Assembly: GCA_032433765.1 (NCBI GenBank)
Contig: JAVIAB010000024.1
Span: 12,352,959 to 12,416,958 of the forward strand
Reading direction: 5' to 3'
DNA length: 64,000 nt
DNA from: Megaustenia siamemsis
Taxonomy: Eukaryota; Mollusca; Gastropoda; Stylommatophora; Ariophantidae
Shown: positions 44,370-56,467 of the stretch, piece after piece
Numbering within the stretch: the stretch's first letter is position 1
Layout: every line of letters begins with the position of its first letter
Position numbers and translations under genes: made by a program
The notes under the pieces: model-generated
Seen by the model: only the letters and a program-made list of their open reading frames with translations
Told to the model about the DNA's origin: nothing
Databases searched by the model: none

Positions 44370-45066
44370 TATGGGTCTCATTTTTTGTCACTTTAACTCG
44401 TCAAGACATTACACACTTCACTTGACTTTGGCCTCATTGTTTGTCACCTTACATTGCAAATAAATTACGCGTACATGGTTCTAGCTTTTATTGTTTGTCA
44501 CTTTACCTTGTCAAGAAATTATACATGCATGGCCTGGGTCTCTTTGTTTGTCACTTTACCTTGTCAAGAAATTACACGTGCATAGCCTGAATCTCATTGT
44601 TTGTCACTTTACCTCACCAAGACATTACATGTCCATGGCTTGGGTCTCTTAGTTTATCACTTAACCTTTTCCAGATATTACACGTGCATGGCCTGAATCT
44701 CATTTGTTGTCACTTTACCTCGTCAAGACAATACACGATGATGCATGACGTGGATCTAATTATTGTGTTAGTTTACATTTCCAAGACATCACACGTTTGT
44801 TCATTGCCACGGCCTCATTGTTTGTCACTTTACCTAGCCTAACCATTACACGTTTATTCATTGTCTTGGTCTCATCGTTTGTCACTTTACATCGCCAAGA
44901 CACACATTTTTGTCTTAACTGGACCTCATTGTTTGTCACTTTACATCGCCAAGACACACATTTTTGTCTGAACTGGACCTCATTATTTGTCACTTTACAT
45001 CGCCAAGACACACATTTTTGTCTGAACTGGACCTCATTGTTTGTCACTTTACATCGCCAAAGCATG
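44370..45066. repeat. 54-60 bp tandem repeat, diverged to homogeneous
   Basis: Repeats of CTCATTGTTTGTCACTTTAC with a following CACACATTTTTGTC or ACGTGCATGG segment. The last four (44850-45065) are 54 bp and nearly identical; those to the left are older and more diverged. Confidence 0.9.
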
Positions 45067-45430
45067 CTTAAACAGGCGAATTCGATTTAAGATAGGCTAG
45101 TGATTCTAGATTAGCAGGAAAGATACAAATGTGTACCCGAGTTGACATAAAATCCACGAAAGGCTTTCGAGACTGTGACAGAACCTATATCATGGCTGGT
45201 TAAAAGACCAACAACACATGCGGTCATATTTGATTGACTCACAAAGCATGCTACGCCAGAATGACAAGAACACACACAGCAGGGAGTGGGTGCACTTTCT
45301 CAACATGTCTGATGTTAACAGCCTAACTTGTAAATCTGGCCACGGACACGCGAGTGATCGTGGCAATGTGAATGCCGACAGTTTGGCGGGGGGCTACAAA
45401 TGTGTAGAAAACCTTAGAATTGGACAAATG
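45067..45430 (+). pseudogene. Possible RNase H remnant of a LINE
   Basis: WVHFLNMSDVNSLTCKSGHG, then HASDRGNVNADSLAGGYKC resembles the GHAxxRGNExADSLAG signature of LINE-encoded RNase H. A 71-codon frame (45218-45433) contains it. The rest is not recognisable. Confidence 0.5.
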
Positions 45431-45915
45431 TGACTTTCTTCTTCTTTTTCTACCTTACCTTTTTAGCTCCCTGTGGAGCATAGGTCTTCAACAAACACTT
45501 TCAGCTCCCTGTGGATCATAGGTCTTCAACAAACACTTTCCAAGTCGTTCTGTTTCCTGCCATTCTTCCAAGACAATTCCATGTCTTCCCCATCATCTCC
45601 ATCTCTGCCTCTGTCTGTCTTCTCCAAGAATTTCTTGGTCTTCCTCTTTGTCTTTTCCCCTGGGGACTCCAAAAAGGGCCTGTTGTGTAATACTTTCAAT
45701 TGACTTCCGCAGTGTGTGTCCTATCCAGCGCCATCGTCTTCGATGTATCTCTTTATCCACTGGTATTTAACTGGTACATTTCCATAATTCTGTGTTAGTG
45801 ATTTTGTCCTGCCATTTCCATCCTTTTATTCTGCGCAAGCATCCATCAATGAAAGTGTGTATCTTCATGACTGTCAATTTTGCTGTCCTCCATGTTTCAC
45901 AGCCATATAAGGGAA
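45431..45915 (-). mobile_element. LINE-B 3' part with internal duplication
   Basis: Minus strand: YGCETWRTAKLTVMKIHTFI, DGCLRRIKGWKWQDKITNTE, then the C-terminal block and tail at 45431. The segment CAGCTCCCTGTGGAKCATAGGTC-like is present twice about 43 bp apart (45465 and 45506). Confidence 0.8.
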
Positions 45916-46195
45916 CAAATGGAGAGATGGAATGTGACTTTGCGAGGGTTTTAAAAAAACACCTCTCACAGATGGTGAAAAAAAAGATGAGGATAATCCA
46001 AGTGCAAAAATAATGGTGGAACACGACACCGTGAAGGTCGAAAGCAGAGAAAGTCTCAGTGGCAAAGAACGGAATACGTTCAACAAGTCCAGGACAGGAA
46101 CAATCAGTAGATGAACATTTCGATGGTTGCTGAACGTTCGGTTGAGCGGATATGGGAATCCCTCGACTGTGAATTAGATACAAGAAACTAGAATC
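45916..46195. other. No recognised feature
   Basis: A-rich, no repeat copy seen. Confidence 0.5.
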
Positions 46196-46199
46196 ATAT

Positions 46200-46560
46200 A
46201 CCGTGACTGTTAACTTATCATTGTGGTATATATTCTTGGTTATTTACTGATCCTTCTAATGACTTCTCCATCTGTGAAAATGACTGGAAACATCTGGCAG
46301 GTGATTGCACATCATGGAGAGCATGTATAATGAATGGTATCACATCATTTGAGACTGTGCTAAGGCAAAACTTTGAAGAGAAAACATTCATAAAAAGGGA
46401 AGGAAAACCATGTGGACAAGTGGGCCTGACTTGTTCATTCTGTGGCTGTGTGTGTTTGTCAAACTTTGGTAGAATTAGCCACGAGAGAAGCTGCTCGACA
46501 AAAACAAAACCTAAAAAAATACACAATAACCTCCACTAGACCATCTGACAACACGAAAAG
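46200..46560 (+). mobile_element. LINE-G C-terminal zinc-finger region
   Basis: Reads NDWKHLAGDCTSWRACIMNG, ITSFETVLRQNFEEKTFIKR, CGQVGLTCSFCGCVCLSNFG, RISHERSCSTKTK. The CxxC...H..xC pattern is the C-terminal zinc finger seen at the end of many LINE ORFs and probably binds element RNA or DNA. It is 5'-truncated, ends at a stop near 46540, and is homologous to the minus copy at 40.3-40.7 kb. Confidence 0.8.
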
Positions 46561-47234
46561 AGCCATATATTACTCTTCCTGACTAACGAGACATCTGTAA
46601 AAGAGTGTATATGTGTATGTTTGTCTCCCTAATTATTATGGCTTATATTCATCTCATACACGTAACAGTTATGAAAATTAGTGATGGCAGGCGTTTGTAA
46701 TGTGAGTCGTTGAATCAACAAACCATACACGACATGTTTGAGACACACACACACACGTTTACTCATTCATTATTCGCATAAACATCGTTTCTTCTAAATT
46801 GTTTTACTTACATTAATTGCGAGGTCTCCCAACTAAAAAAATAAATAAATAAATGAGATACGAGATTGCTCGTGGTTGAAACATATTAATCGACATATTT
46901 ATATTGTGACAAAGGTTAAAACATAATGCACTGACGTTAAACTAATTCCTTCACTCTCATTGTCTTAAAGTGTGAATATGAATTAACTTGTTTGTGTTAT
47001 TTTCCTCACCTGCAAACAGTTCTCTAGATGATTATGAGATTATGATTGTTGAATGGATATTTATTTGGTAGAGAGCCCGTTTTGCCTCTTGTGATATTTT
47101 TCCGTTGAACAATAGTGGTGCCAGTTATAAGATAATATGGTAAGCTTTGTTGAATCTTGCACTCTCATGATGACGACAATTATACCTAAACGAATAATTC
47201 AGTGGAATATACCAGATGACATGATAGTTTAACT
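46561..47234. other. No recognised feature
   Basis: A/T-rich, with a short (CA)n at 46743-46757 and an (AAAT)n run at 46835-46853. I see nothing coding. Confidence 0.5.
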
Positions 47235-48380
47235 AGAAACCACACCCAACAAGTCCACATAGAAACCACAGACACAACAAGAATATCTAAAAACCACAGA
47301 CCCAGCAACACTACCTAGAAACTACAGACCCAGCAAGACTACCTAGAAACTACAGACCCAGCAAGACTACATAGAAACTACAGACGCAGCAAGACTACCT
47401 AGAAACTACAGACACAGCAAGACTACCTAGAAACTACAGACCCAGCAAGATTACCTAGAAACTACAGACCCAGCAAGACTACCTAGAAACTACAGACCCA
47501 GTAAGACTACCTAGAAACTACCGACCCAGCAAGACTACCTAGAAACTACAGACCCAGCAAGACTACGTAGAAACTACAGACCCAGCAAGACTACATAGAA
47601 ACTACAGACACAACAAGACTACATAGAAACTACAGACACAGCAAGACTACCTAGAAACTACAGACCCAGCAAGATTACCTAGAAACTACAGACCCAGCAA
47701 GACTACCTAGAAACTACAGACCCAGCAAGACTACCTAGAAACTGCAGACACAGCAAGACTACCTAGAAACTACAGACACAGCAAGACTACTTAGAAACTA
47801 CAGACCCAGCAAGACTACCTAGAAACTACAGACACAGCAAGACTACCTAGAAACTACAGACACAGCAAGACTACCTAGAAACTACAGACACAGCAAGACT
47901 ACCTAGAAACTACAGACCCAGCAAGACGATCTAGAAACTACGGACCCAGCAAGACTACCTAGAAACCACAGACCCAGAAAGACTACCTATATATCACAGA
48001 ACCAGAAAAACTGCTTAGAAACTACAGACCCAGCAAGACTACCTAGAAACTACAGACACAGCAAGACTACCTAGAAACTACAGACCCAGTAAGACTACCT
48101 AGAAACTACAGACCCAGCAAGACTACCTAGAAACTACAGACACAGCAGGACTACCTATAAACTACAGACACAGCAAGACTACCTAGAAACTACAGACCCA
48201 GCAAGACTACCTAGAAACCACCGACCCAGCACTTCCACCTAGCAATCACAGACCTATCAAGTCCGGCGAGCAAAGACAGACCCAGCAAGTCCACCTACAA
48301 ACCACCGAGCCAGCATGTCCTCCTAGAAACCACAGAACCAGCAAGTCCACCTTGAAACCACAAACCCAGCTTTTGGAAAT
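47235..48380. repeat. 28-bp minisatellite, about 40 copies
   Basis: Unit GACTACCTAGAAACTACAGA plus CCCAGCAA. ACACAGCAA alternates with ACCCAGCAA in blocks. Units decay toward both ends. Confidence 0.95.
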
Positions 48381-48865
48381 TCTCAAAATAACAGGACCTA
48401 TTGTGCCACATCCGTAAGAAACTACCACATATGCCATTTGTATTCTATACATTTGTATATCGCTTGTGTAAGATGAGAGCATCATGTCAATTTGTGTACT
48501 CTCTAAATCCGTAATATTAAAGTTTAATGACGTCATATCTTCCTCTTCTCTTCTACTTCTTCTTTTCTTCCTCATTTGCCTTTCAGCGTCGAGGGGAAAT
48601 ATAATTTGAACTCTTTTGCTCTTCTGTTAGCCTCTGCTGCTGTTATGTTTCCTAGTGCTTCTAATATTCTATCGATCCGTCATGACGTCATATACTGTAT
48701 CTAAATTGAAATCTAACTTCTGTGATGCACATGTAGATCAACGATATTTGGTGTCTGCATCTTGTGGTTCGTGTCCGCTAAACGTAACTCAGTTGTATAA
48801 GATCAAGTATCCGATTTGTTTCCCGTGTAAGAGAATGAATTATCCTGGACAAACATGCTTTTAAA
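48381..48865. other. No recognised feature
   Basis: Includes a T/C-rich tract (48540-48575). No repeat copy seen. The 69-codon plus ORF at 48655 has several cysteines (CGSCPLNVTQ, CFPCKRMNYPGQTCF), but the family is unknown. Confidence 0.4.
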
Positions 48866-49387
48866 ATCATCATCATCATCAAGTACCGGGCCTGATGGCG
48901 TAGGCGATCATGTCTCTCCACAACTTTCGATCTTGACAGTTCTTTATCATTTCTGTTGTTGACCTTCTGCCAAGCCATTCTCTTAAGCTGTCTGTTATTT
49001 TTTCTCTTTGCTTCTCTCTATCTCTTCGTCCCTCAATTTTCCCAGTTGTTACAATATATTCCAGTTGTTCTCTTCTCATTAAATGGCCAAAAAATGATGC
49101 TTGTTTCTTCCTAATATTGGAAATATCTCTCGTTTTGCTTTGACCTCTCTCAAAACATCTTCATTACTCTTCTTAGCTGTCCATGGTACTCTAAACATTC
49201 TTCTGCAAAATCACATTTCTACAGACTCCAGTGATTTTCTTGTATGTTGTCCTGTTGTCCATGATTCACATATGTTAAGACTGGCTCTACATAACATTTA
49301 AGAACTCGTTTTCTTGTTTCTATTATCAAAAATAGCTTGCATAGTGTTTTCCTAATTTTTTGGAAAGCTGCTTTTCCCTAAGCTATT
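48866..49387 (-). mobile_element. LINE-A 3' part
   Basis: (CAT)n at 48867, then minus-strand LWRDMIAYAIRPG, EWLGRRSTTEMIKN, EQLEYIVTTGKIEGRRDREK and upstream toward KAAFQKIRKTLCK. It is truncated at 49387, where Rep-2 starts. Confidence 0.8.
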
Positions 49388-49892
49388 ATTGTGGCGATTC
49401 ATGATTGTACAAAGAAGTTACGACGGTGGTTTTCTATTGCCTTCCGTCGGTTTGTTTACGGTTGGCTCCGCTAGCCTTTGACTAAAAAAGTCTCACCCAC
49501 AAAGCAGTGGGGTTGATTTACTTCACGGTACCCTCCCTTAGCCTTTTACTCTCCCGAGCTTACCTGCAAGGCAGCAGGGCAGCCACAGGTTGTACTGTTT
49601 ACTGCATACAGTAAAAAAGTAAAGTAAAGTACCCCCCGTCACGCCAAGTGGCGTATAGGGAAATATGGCGTTAGTGACCCTATATTTTACAGACCTTCAG
49701 CTCATGATATTTGGGGTAATGTGGTCAGTATTACGCCCGTGCTGCTTTACTTTCCCAGAAAAAATCCGGTACCCATTTAAGGCTGGGTGAACCCGGAAGC
49801 CGTCGGTTGGGATCGAACCCTACCCCTTGTCCGTGGTAGTCCAGTTCACTGACCACTGAGCTATCGCGGCAGGTAAAATTACCTGACCTGAC
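49388..49892. repeat. Rep-2 copy split by SINE-1
   Basis: Matches 17139-17377: ATTGTGGCGATTCATGATTG to TTTACTGCATACAGTA, broken at about 49612 and resumed at 49870 with AGGTAAAATTACCTGACCTG. Confidence 0.8.
49613..49870 (-). mobile_element. SINE-1 copy nested in Rep-2
   Basis: Complete SINE-1 (tail GTAAAGTAAAGTACCCCCCG at left, head ending CTATCGCGGC at right). The 17.1-kb Rep-2 copy is the matching empty site. Confidence 0.9.
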
Positions 49893-50620
49893 GTTTTAAA
49901 ATATACAGCCTTTAAAATATGAATAGTTTGAGTCAATTTATTGGGACAGCTGGAGGCGAAGGCGCGTCTACCAGCACCAGAGTTGGAAGTTGTCAGCGAC
50001 CTACAGCTGTTGGCTTGCGCCAGGATCGGTGAACCAAAACCATCCAGACCCTGCTCCACCTCTCCGCGGTGCCTCCAGTAACAGACTAACCTGTCTAGTC
50101 TGGCCAAGCGTGCAGGGATCGAAGAGAGAAGACAACCCGGTACTCAAAAATGTTGTGCTGAAGTCGGATGTGTTGGGCCGAAAGGTGCAAATATAACAGT
50201 TATACTGCAAACCACAACACAACGCAGACACGCCCACTTAACGTCCTTTTAAGGGCGGTTGACGAAAAGGAATTCTACAGTCTAGGAATACTCTAGAATA
50301 CTTTAGTCATCGGGCGAACATAAACAAGCAATTTATTGGAATATGTTGATGGACAAAAGAAAGAATATTTCTCAAGCATGTAGGGACGCGTGTTAATTGA
50401 TATATTGTCATTCTGCACAAAAAGACATAAAACAAAAGTACAATAAAACGTAAGAATGAAAGTACACTGTATCAGGTTTTGCGTAAAGTTATGAGTTGAT
50501 AGATATTATCAACGCATTAAACAAAAAAAATAAACTAAATTGTATACATGAACTTTTCCTTGAGCCAGAGAGTCTCACTTATGATCTTAAAATACTGTAT
50601 TTAATCAACAAGGTTATATA
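49893..50620. other. Unassigned; GC-richer first half
   Basis: 49950-50270 is GC-richer than its neighbours and open in several frames up to 78-95 codons, without recognisable domains. 50270-50620 is AT-rich. Confidence 0.4.
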
Positions 50621-51648
50621 CGGAATCCCCATAAAGTTTATTAACCTGATAAAAACTATGTATGAAGGAACAAAATGTAGAGTGGTGCATGAAGGACAGC
50701 TTACAGAAGCATTTGAAATAAGAACAGGAGTAAGGCAGGGATGCCTTCTGTCTCCATTTCTCTTTCTACTGGCCATAGATTGGATTATGAAAATAACTCA
50801 AAACAACAGAAATGGGATCCAGTGGTCACTGACCAAACAACTTGATGATTTAGGCTTTGCTGATGACATAGCTCTCCTATCACACAGCCATCAACAGATG
50901 CAGGATAAAATGAGTATATTAGACGAGAGATCACAACAGCTAGGACTAAAGATTAATAGAGATAAGACCAACATTATGAGAATTAATGCAGTTGGCAATA
51001 ACCAAATAAAACTAGGAGAAATACCTCTACTAGACGTACAATCTTACATATATCTGTGCAGTAATATAAATAAAGAGGGAGGAACAGAAAATGAATCCAA
51101 AATAAGGATATCAAAAGCAAGAGGAGCTTTCATTGCACTGGGAAACATATGGAAATCCAAAGAAATTAGGTTAAATACAAAAATAAAAATGTTCAACTCA
51201 AATGTTAAGTCGGTCCTATTATATGGCTGTGAAACATGGAGAATAACAAAATTGACAATCACGAAGGTACAGACTTTCATTAATGGATGCTTACGCAGAA
51301 TAAAAGGATGGAAATGGCAGGACAAAGTCACTAACGTGGAATTATGGAAATGTACCGGTCAAATACCAGTAGATAAAGAGATACAGCGAAGACGATGGCG
51401 ATGGATAGGACACACACTACGGAAGCCAACTGAGAGTATTACACAACATGCCCTTTTTTGGAATCCCCAGGGGAAAAGGCAAAGAGGAAGACCAAGGAAT
51501 TCTTGGAGAAGACAGATCGAAGCAGAGATGAAGATAATGGGGAAGACATGGAATGATCTTAAAAGAATTGCAAAAAACAGAACGACTTGGAAAGTGTTTG
51601 TTGAAGACCTAAGCTTTACTGGGAGCTAAAAGGTAGAAGAAGAAGATT
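50621..51648 (+). mobile_element. LINE-B, 5'-truncated, intact to its 3' end
   Basis: Begins abruptly at GGAATCCCCATAAAGTTTAT, nearly identical from there to the copy at 36604-37620, and ends with GGTAGAAGAAGAAG. GGTTATATAC just before the insert and GATTATATCC just after the tail could be a decayed target duplication. Confidence 0.88.
50622..51629 (+). pseudogene. LINE-B reverse transcriptase, truncated at its N-terminus
   Basis: The frame opens at 50496, but only the part from about 50622 is homologous to the element; the first 42 codons are flanking DNA. Present: GVRQGCLLSPFLFLLAID, motif C in [64 protein letters not shown] and the complete C-terminus WRRQIEAEMKIMGKTWNDLK ... FVEDLSFTGS. 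The fingers blocks and catalytic motif A aspartate are missing, so it cannot polymerise. It provides the reference frame showing the one-base loss in the 36-kb copy. Confidence 0.88.
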
Positions 51649-51654
51649 ATATCC

Positions 51655-53685
51655 ATTTATTGCTTGCATTCTCCACATGGTTGCATTCATTTATTGGTTG
51701 TCATATCCACATAGTTGCATTCATCTATTGGTTGCCATCTTTATATGGTTGCATTCATTTATTTGTTGCCATCTTTATATGGTTTCATTCATTTATTGGT
51801 TGCCGTCTTTATATGGTTGCATTCATTTATTGGTTGCCGTCTTTATATGGTTGCATTCATTTATTGATTGCAATTTCCACATGGTTGTCTCAGGTTATTG
51901 TTTGCCATATCCACATGGTTAAATTCATTTATTGGTTGCCGTCTCCACATGGTTGCATTCATTTATTTGTTGTCATCTCCACATTGCCGCATTCAGTTAA
52001 TGTTTGTCATCTAAACATTGTTGCATTCAATTAATGTTTACCATCTCAACATTGTTGCATTCAGTTAATGTTTGTCATCTCCACATTGTTGCATTCAGTT
52101 AATGTTTGTCATCTTCACATTGTTGCATTCAGTTAATGTTTGTCATCTCCACATTGTTGCATTCAGTTAATGTTTGTCATCTCCACATTGTTGCATTCAA
52201 TTAATGTTTACCATTTCCACATCGTTGCATTCAGTTAATGTTTGTCATCTCCACATTGTTCCATTCAATTAATGTTTACCATCTCAACATTGTTGCATTC
52301 AGTTAATGTTTGTCATCTCCACAGTGTTGCATTCAGTTAATGTTTGTCATCTCCACATTGTTGCATTCAATTAATGTTTACCATTTCCACATCGTTGCAT
52401 TCAGTTAATGTTTGTCATCTCCACATTGTTCCATTCAATTAATGTTTACCATCTCAACATTGTTGCATTCAGTTAATGTTTGTCATCTCCACAGTGTTGC
52501 ATTCAGTTAATGTTTGTCATCTCCACATTGTTCCATTCAATTAATGTTTACCATCTCAACATTGTTGCATTCAGTTAATGTTTGTCATCTCCACATTGTT
52601 GCATTCAGTTAATGTTTGTCATCTCCACATTGTTGCATCCAGTTAATGTTTGTCATCTCAACATTGTTGCATCCAGTTAATGTTTGTCATCTCCACATTG
52701 TTGCATTCAGTTAATGTTTGTCATCTCCACATTGTTGCATCCAGTTAATGTTTGTCATCTCCACATTGTTGCATTCAGTTAATGTTTGTCATCTCCACAT
52801 TGTTGCATCCAGTTAATGTTTGTCAACTCCACATACTTGCATCCAGTTAATGTTTGTCATCTCCAGATTGTTGCATTCAGTTAATGTTTGTCATCTCCAC
52901 ATTGTTGCATCCAGTTAATGTTTGCCATCTCCACATTGTTGCATTCAGTTAATGTTTGTCATCTCCACATTGTTGCATTCAGTTAATGTTTGCCATCTCC
53001 ACATTGTTGCATCCAGTTAATGTTTGTCATCTCCAGATTGTTGCATTCAGTTAATGTTTGTCATCTCCAGATTGTTGCATTCAGTTAATGTTTGTCATCT
53101 CCACATTGTTGCATCCAGTTAATGTTTGTCAACTCCACATACTTGCATCCAGTTAATGTTTGTCATCTCCACATTGTTGCATCCAGTTAATGTTTGTCAA
53201 CTCCACATACTTGCATCCAGTTAATGTTTGTCATCTCCAGATTGTTGCATTCAGTTAATGTTTGTCATCTCCACATTGTTGCATCCAGTTAATGTTTGCC
53301 ATCTCCACATTGTTGCATTCAGTTAATGTTTGTCATCTCCACATTGTTGCATTCAGTTAATGTTTGCCATCTCCACATTGTTGCATCCAGTTAATGTTTG
53401 TCATCTCCAGATTGTTGCATTCAGTTAATGTTTGTCATCTCCAGATTGTTGCATTCAGTTAATGTTTGTCATCTCCACATTGTTGCATCCAGTTAATGTT
53501 TGCCATCTCCACATTGTTGCATTCAGTTAATGTTTGCCATCTCCACATTGTTGCATTCAGTTAATGTTTGCCATCTCCACATTGTTGCATCCAGTTAATG
53601 TTTGTCATCTCCACATTGTTGCATCCAGTTAATGTTTGCCATCTCCACATTGTTGCATCCAGTTAATGTTTGCCATCTCCACATC
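51655..53685. repeat. 34-bp minisatellite, about 60 copies
   Basis: Unit TTGCATTCAGTTAATGTTTG plus TCATCTCCACATTG. The left 300 bp has an older version (TTGCATTCATTTATTGGTTG). Higher-order blocks (TTCCATTCAATTAATGTTTA-type units; CATACTTGCATCC-type units) recur in order. Confidence 0.97.
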
Positions 53686-53749
53686 AAAGGTTAGCTACCA
53701 AGGAGAATCATTTTACCATGTCTCTTACCGTTATGTTTTATGGTGTTGA

Positions 53750-54762
53750 AGGTTAACCTGTCCGTCTTCTTATATCAATCCACATTAGTCGTGGTCTACC
53801 TCTGCCTCATCCAACTTGTACTTATTCCTTCTAATATTACTTTTATTAGGGTATTGGGTCTCTTTACTTGTCCTTCAGTTGTCCCGTTTGAATTGGGTTA
53901 AGAAGTCCGTTTTTGAAGCAAAAGTAATGAACTCAGCCTTAATAGCAGAAAGACAGAAGTAATGGTAACAACAAAGAAAAAGACATCACGTCAGGGCAAA
54001 ATAAAGACAAGTGTAACAATAATAAAACAGGTAAATGAATTTAAATATTTGGGAACTTTGTTAACTTCAGACGGAAGATGTACAACAGAGGTGAGAGGCA
54101 GAATGGCTCGGGCAAAAGCAGCTTTCTAAAAAATGAGGACGATACTTTGCAATCCATTTTTAGCAATAGAAACAAGAAAAAGAGTTCTTAAATGTTATGT
54201 AAAGTCAGTCTTGACATATGGATGCGAATCATGGACAATTGGACAACATACAAGAAAATCACTGGAGTCTGTAGAAATGTAGTTTTACAGAAGAATGTTG
54301 AGAATACCATGGACAGCTTAGAAAATAATGAAGATGTTCTGAGAGAGGTCAAAGCAAAAAGAGAGCTAATTTCCAATATTAGAAAGAAACAATCAGCATT
54401 TTTTGGCGATGTAATGAGAAGAGAACAAATAGAATATATTGTTACAACTGGGAACATTGAAGGACGAAGAGATTGAGGGAAGCAAAGAGAAAAGATACCA
54501 GACAGCTTAAGAGAATGGCTTGGCAGAAGGTCATCAACAGAAATGATAAATAACTATCGCGATCGAAAGTTGTGGAGAGACCTGATCACCTACGCCATCA
54601 GGCTCGGTACTTGATGATGATGATGATGATGAGATCGTTTTGCATTTGTGAGCTGATTCTAAAGCTCATTCCTTGTCTTTCTTTCCTTTCAACAAATTCT
54701 TCCCAAGTTTCTATAAATCCACAATTTGAAAGCTCCGATGTCCTAATTATAATTAGTGTGTA
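53750..54762 (-). mobile_element. LINE-D-like copy split by LINE-A
   Basis: Left part 53750-53924 (CACATTAGTCGTGGTCTACC, TTTGAATTGGGTTAAGAAG) and right part 54633-54762 (TTTCTATAAATCCACAATTT, GAAAGCTCC) together follow the order seen in LINE-D at 5050-5300. LINE-A lies between. Confidence 0.65.
53925..54632 (+). mobile_element. LINE-A nested in LINE-D-like copy
   Basis: Starts near AAAAGTAATGAACTCAGCCT, thumb region LLTSDGRCTTEVRGRMARAK, ending LWRDLITYAIRLGT and (GAT)n. CGTTTTTG at the left junction and CGTTTTG at the right are a possible target duplication. Confidence 0.8.
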
Positions 54763-54786
54763 GAACATATTCCATTATGTTCTTCT

Positions 54787-55312
54787 ATGTCTCTCTCCAC
54801 GATTCGCTTCCATTGGTCAGAATTGGTTATATATAGCATCGATGAACTCTCTATCTCATTTCTATTGACATAGATTTGTTGCATAAGATATTTTTCATTT
54901 TCTAAAATGATCATGGCAATGAAAAGACGATAAGAGGTCACAGAGGTGGGATTTCTCAGAAGAATGTTGAAAGTTCCCTGGACAGCTAAAAAGACCAATG
55001 AGAAAGTTCTCAAAGAGGCCAACACAAAAAGGGAGCTCTTAAAAAAACATCCGAAAGAAGCAATCAACAATTTTTGGGTACATCATGAGAAGAGGAAAGT
55101 TTGAATACTTGGTTACAACTGGCAAAATAAAAGGAAAGAGAGATCGCGGACGACAAAGAGAGAAAATACTGGATAGCTTGGTGTCATGGCATGGAAAACA
55201 GTCAACAATAGAACTGATATGATGCACTGTAGATAGAATTATAGATTGTGGAAGGACATGATCGCCAACGCCAACCGGTGCGGTACATGACAATAATGAT
55301 GATGTCTCTCTC
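54787..55312. mobile_element. Twin-primed LINE-C insertion with 11-bp TSD
   Basis: ATGTCTCTCTC flanks the unit at 54787-54797 and 55302-55312. The first part (54798-54908) is LINE-C on the minus strand (MQQIYVNRNEIESSSMLYI, NSDQWKRIV). The second (54917-55301) continues LINE-C on the plus strand from AATGAAAAGACGATAAGAGG to the GATGATG tail. Only about 12 bases of element are missing between the two parts. This is the 5'-inversion expected from twin priming during target-primed reverse transcription. Confidence 0.9.
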
Positions 55313-55584
55313 GTCACAAATCCCAAAACCTAATGTCCTCCACTTAAACAGCCCCTTCATTATGTCTACTGGCAATGTCTTTATAGCCACATATCTTACG
55401 TATCAGAAACTAATGATTCTGGTAACAATAACATTAGACAACTAATTGTCCAACATTTGTCGAATCTCTCAACAAATGTGATATCTTGTGCCGTGATGGT
55501 AGATAACTGACACTGTGTTGTCCTTTTGACACATATCAATTATTGATGTTGAACAGCTTTTTCCTTGTTTAGCGATTGATTGAT
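55313..55584. other. No recognised feature
   Basis: AT-rich flank between the LINE-C insertion and the 37-bp array. Confidence 0.5.
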
Positions 55585-56272
55585 TTAATATCACTATTCA
55601 TTGTCTTAATGATTGATTGATTTAATGTCACTATGCATTGTCTTAATGATTGATTGATTTAATGTCACTATTCATTGTCTTAATGATTGATTGATTTAAT
55701 GTCACTATTCATTGTCTTAATGATTGATTGATTTAATGTCACTATTCATTGTCTTAATGATTGATTGATTTAATGTCACTATTCATTGTCTTAATGATTG
55801 ATTGATTTAATGTCACTATTCATTGTCTTAATGATTGATTGATTTAATGTCTCTATTCATTGTCTTAATGATTGATTGATTTAATGTCACTATTCATTGT
55901 CTTAATGATTGATTGATTTAATGTCACTATTCATTGTCTTAATGATTGATTGATTTGATGTCTCTATTCATTGTCTTAATGATTGATTGATTTAATGTCA
56001 CTATTCATTGTCTTAATGATTGATTGATTTGATGTCTCTATTCATTGTCTTAATGATTGATTGATTTAATGTCACTATTCATTGTCTTAATGATTGATTG
56101 ATTTAATGTCACTATTCATTGTCTTAATGATTGATTGATTTGATGTCTCTATTCATTGTCTTAATGATTGATTGATTTAATGTCACTATTCATTGTCTTA
56201 ATGATTGATTGATTTGATGTCTCTATTCATTGTCTTAATGATTGATTGATTTAATGTCACTATTCATTGTCT
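55585..56272. repeat. 37-bp minisatellite, about 18 copies
   Basis: Unit ATGATTGATTGATTTAATGT plus CACTATTCATTGTCTTA. Variant units with GATGTCTCT appear at regular intervals in the right half, giving a two- or three-unit higher order. Confidence 0.96.
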
Positions 56273-56414
56273 AGCACAGCGGCAGAGGACAATGTAACAT
56301 ACACACAAAAGTGCTCAGAGCCAAAATAATGCAGAAACAATTGCGATCATACAGACTCAAAGAGCCGTAAACAAACGCTATGAAAACGCCAGATAATATA
56401 ACGAAAACGCCTAT

Positions 56415-56415
56415 A

Positions 56416-56465
<50 letters not shown>
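56415..56465. repeat. (AT)n microsatellite
   Basis: About 24 AT dinucleotides. Confidence 0.97.

Positions 56466-56467
<2 letters not shown>

Noticed and set aside
46218..46526. 102-codon minus ORF opposite the LINE-G zinc finger
   Set aside because: It is a shadow of the plus-strand LINE-G coding sequence.
48655..48864. Short cysteine-containing ORF as a peptide gene
   Set aside because: It lacks a convincing signal peptide and is only 69 codons in unassigned AT-rich DNA. I kept it only as a note in the gap entry.
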